DNA from: Spirochaetales bacterium
GTDB taxonomy: Bacteria > Spirochaetota > Spirochaetia > Treponematales > Rectinemataceae
Direction: 5' to 3'
NCBI GenBank assembly: GCA_015657395.1
Contig: JADLKI010000008.1
Location: forward strand, 459,537-467,117
Length of the DNA: 7,581 nucleotides
Shown piece after piece: positions 6,066 through 7,581 of this stretch. Numbering within the stretch: the stretch's first letter is position 1; every line of letters begins with the position of its first letter. Both the position numbers and the translations under genes were made by a program. Under the pieces are notes generated by a model that worked only from the letters and a program-made list of their open reading frames with translations, searched no databases and was not told the origin of the DNA.

Positions 6066-7307
6066 ATGGAAAAGATACTTACAAATTTAGTCTTATTGGA
6101 TGTCATTAACAAGAAAGAGATAAAAAATGCGAGTATTTTCATCGACGGTGGAAAGATTTCCAAAATTTCCGGCAAGAATGTGGAAAAGAGAAAGCCGGAG
6201 TACGAAACGATTGATCTTGGGGGACGTTATGTCATGCCAGGTTTGATAAACACGCACCAGCATCTTATGTACAAAAGAACCTATGGGAATCTGTGGAAGC
6301 AGATGAATTTGGGTGCCCCGGCATTAACAGTACGATCTCTGAAAAATGCCCTCGCAGAACTGAGAATGGGAATTACTACAATTCGCTCGTGCGGCGATCT
6401 GTATGACATTGATTATACTCTTAAGTACATGTTTCAGTCTAAGTACTTAATTGGACCGAGGATAATTACCTGTGGCCGCCCGTTGGCCATCACCGGATCT
6501 CATGTCCCTCCGGTATTTGCACAGTATGCGGACGGCATTGATGAATTCGTCAAGCTCTCCCGGCAAAGGGCAGCCCGATACGAGTGGGTAAAAATTTTCG
6601 CGAGCTACGGCCTGGAGAAGCCATACGTTAACGGCGAATATGCACGGCCAGAAATCACGCTTCCAGAACTCAAAGCCGCTTGCGATGCTGTTCATGCCGC
6701 ACAAAAGAAGGTTGCCGTGCATTGCAGCGGGAGCGCTCCACTTGAGATAGCTATTGCGGCAGGCGTTGATACTATAGAACACGGCAGCGCGATGACAAAA
6801 CCTCAGGCGGGAATGATGGTTGAAAAGAAGATTGCATACACTCCAACAATGACGGCGCTGACAGAGACGCTTAATCCCATTTATGACCGTGGCCCCAAAT
6901 GGATAGAAGATCACAAAAAAGGCATCCCCTTCAGTAATTCCGGCCTTCAAAACGCAGTCGGGGCGGGCGTTCTCATCACCTCAGGCCTGGATAGTCTGGG
7001 TGTGGTGGGAGATGAGGCGGTACAACTAAACGAGATTGGAGGCATGAGCAAATGGGACGTGCTTAAGGCGTTTACCATCAACGGAGCGCATGTTCTGGAC
7101 TTGGAAAACGAGATAGGTTCCCTTGAAGTCGGGAAAAACGCCGATATTGCCGTTTTGAATTCCAATCCGCTTGCAGACTTGATGAATCTGGAAGACATTT
7201 ACATGGTTGTTAAAGATGGCAAATGTATGAAGGTGGAAGAAGTAAACCTGAATTATGATTTTGAGACAAGGGATTATAACTCTGACATCCCACAGCTGTA
7301 TCAGTAA
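6066..7307 (+). CDS. Metal-dependent amidohydrolase (imidazolonepropionase/prolidase-like, Amidohydro_1)
   Basis: This 413-residue cytoplasmic hydrolase has no signal peptide. The ATG at 6066 has a purine-rich AAGAGGAAAGAGG ribosome binding site at 6050-6062. An in-frame TTG at 6024, inside dctM, has none. The N-terminal beta-sandwich strands (1-58) lead to the HxH motif INTHQHL (H64, H66). The remaining ligands of a binuclear centre are all visible: K176 in EWVKIFASYG (the lysine carboxylated in this superfamily), H219 in VAVHCSG, H239 in TIEHGS and D309 in TSGLDSLG. The C-terminal end, GSLEVGKNADIAVLNSNPL then VVKDGK, is the returning sandwich. A tail of about 24 residues follows. Closest in style are COG1228 enzymes, which hydrolyse Xaa-Pro or acyl-amino-acid amide bonds or cyclic amides. 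The active site looks intact, but the substrate is unknown. Its position after the TRAP genes suggests it acts on the imported compound. Confidence 0.93.
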   Translation: MEKILTNLVLLDVINKKEIKNASIFIDGGKISKISGKNVEKRKPEYETIDLGGRYVMPGLINTHQHLMYKRTYGNLWKQMNLGAPALTVRSLKNALAELRMGITTIRSCGDLYDIDYTLKYMFQSKYLIGPRIITCGRPLAITGSHVPPVFAQYADGIDEFVKLSRQRAARYEWVKIFASYGLEKPYVNGEYARPEITLPELKAACDAVHAAQKKVAVHCSGSAPLEIAIAAGVDTIEHGSAMTKPQAGMMVEKKIAYTPTMTALTETLNPIYDRGPKWIEDHKKGIPFSNSGLQNAVGAGVLITSGLDSLGVVGDEAVQLNEIGGMSKWDVLKAFTINGAHVLDLENEIGSLEVGKNADIAVLNSNPLADLMNLEDIYMVVKDGKCMKVEEVNLNYDFETRDYNSDIPQLYQ

Positions 7308-7381
7308 AAAACTGTCTTAAATCAGCGTCTCAATCTCTCCTGAGCCAGCGTCAGGGGGAAGTGTATGCCAATGGAGAAAAG
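7308..7381 (+). other. Gap before the permease gene with a small hairpin
   Basis: CCTGA (7339-7343) and TCAGG (7351-7355) form a 5 bp stem with a 7-base loop, extendable by wobble pairs to about 8 bp. No T-run follows, so it is not a Rho-independent terminator. The permease is likely transcribed in the same message, but a separate promoter cannot be excluded. Confidence 0.35.
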
Positions 7382-7581
7382 ATGGGGGAAAAAGGTTTAG
7401 GCTTTGTTGATTTATTTACACTGGGATTCGGGGCGATCGTGGGTGTCGGTTGGTCTATAACCCTCAACAACCTTTATATCAACGGAGGAGGGCCGGTGGC
7501 CGCAGCCACCGGCTTTGCCTTGGGTACGGTGCTTTTAATCCCAATTTCTCTGTGTTTTGCGGAATTGACCCCGGCAATGCC
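7382..7581 (+). CDS. APC superfamily amino-acid permease, N-terminal part (3' partial)
   Basis: The ATG at 7382 is five bases after a GGAG ribosome binding site (7373-7376). It opens a frame that runs off the window edge, giving 66 complete codons. The residues include GFVDLFTLGFGAIVGVGW (7-24), the conserved first-helix motif of the amino acid-polyamine-organocation superfamily in which the unwound GxG segment holds the substrate amino and carboxyl groups. A second helix, AAATGFALGTVLLIPISLCF, and the sequence AELTPAMP (the family's E-L-x-x-x-x-P turn) follow. This is an inner-membrane transporter for an amino acid or amine, or an exchanger for one. The specific substrate cannot be read from this N-terminal piece. 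It is co-directional with, and 74 bp after, the amidohydrolase, so it may import a related compound or export a product. Confidence 0.88.
   Translation, partial: MGEKGLGFVDLFTLGFGAIVGVGWSITLNNLYINGGGPVAAATGFALGTVLLIPISLCFAELTPAM

Noticed and set aside
7332..7358. Hairpin between the amidohydrolase and permease genes as a terminator
   Set aside because: The stem is short, several pairs are wobble, and no T-run follows.

Overview
The window reads as a bacterial catabolic and uptake locus of moderate GC content with no RNA genes, CRISPR array or insertion sequence. The solute-binding protein has a plain Sec signal peptide ending in LFA-QG and no lipobox cysteine. Together with the TRAP transporter this suggests a diderm bacterium, perhaps an anaerobe such as a synergistete or spirochaete. 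That placement is a guess from style, not from a marker gene.

Layout. The left edge (1-186) holds the probable tail of an unidentified gene. A MurR/RpiR-type regulator follows on + (326-1171), preceded by a perfect 9+9 bp inverted repeat (258-282). It converges on a LysR-type regulator on - (1337-2248), and the 165 bp gap between them carries a TTGTATATACAA palindrome. The LysR gene is divergent from a + strand cluster: an RraA/HMG-aldolase-like protein (2396-3079), a three-part TRAP transporter (DctP 3168-4175, DctQ from 4264, DctM 4745-6034), a metal-dependent amidohydrolase (6066-7307), and the start of an APC-superfamily amino-acid permease (7382 to the window edge). The 147 bp LysR/RraA divergent region has a good sigma70-like promoter (TTTACA-17-TATAGT) and a perfect 9 bp inverted repeat, which is the arrangement expected if LysR controls the cluster.

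Working model (inference). LysR senses a small organic acid or amide. The TRAP system imports a carboxylate, the amidohydrolase opens an amide or peptide-like bond, and the RraA-like enzyme cleaves or decarboxylates a 2-oxo acid such as oxaloacetate or a 4-hydroxy-2-oxo acid. The APC permease would move an amino acid related to the same pathway. The substrate cannot be named from sequence alone.

The most unusual point is dctQ. Its reading frame misses the expected stop and runs 149 nt into dctM. A single -1 slip (or one missing G) at a GGGGG run restores a normal-length DctQ ending in an ATGA overlap with the dctM start. This is either a base-calling error, a real frameshift, or ribosomal slippage.
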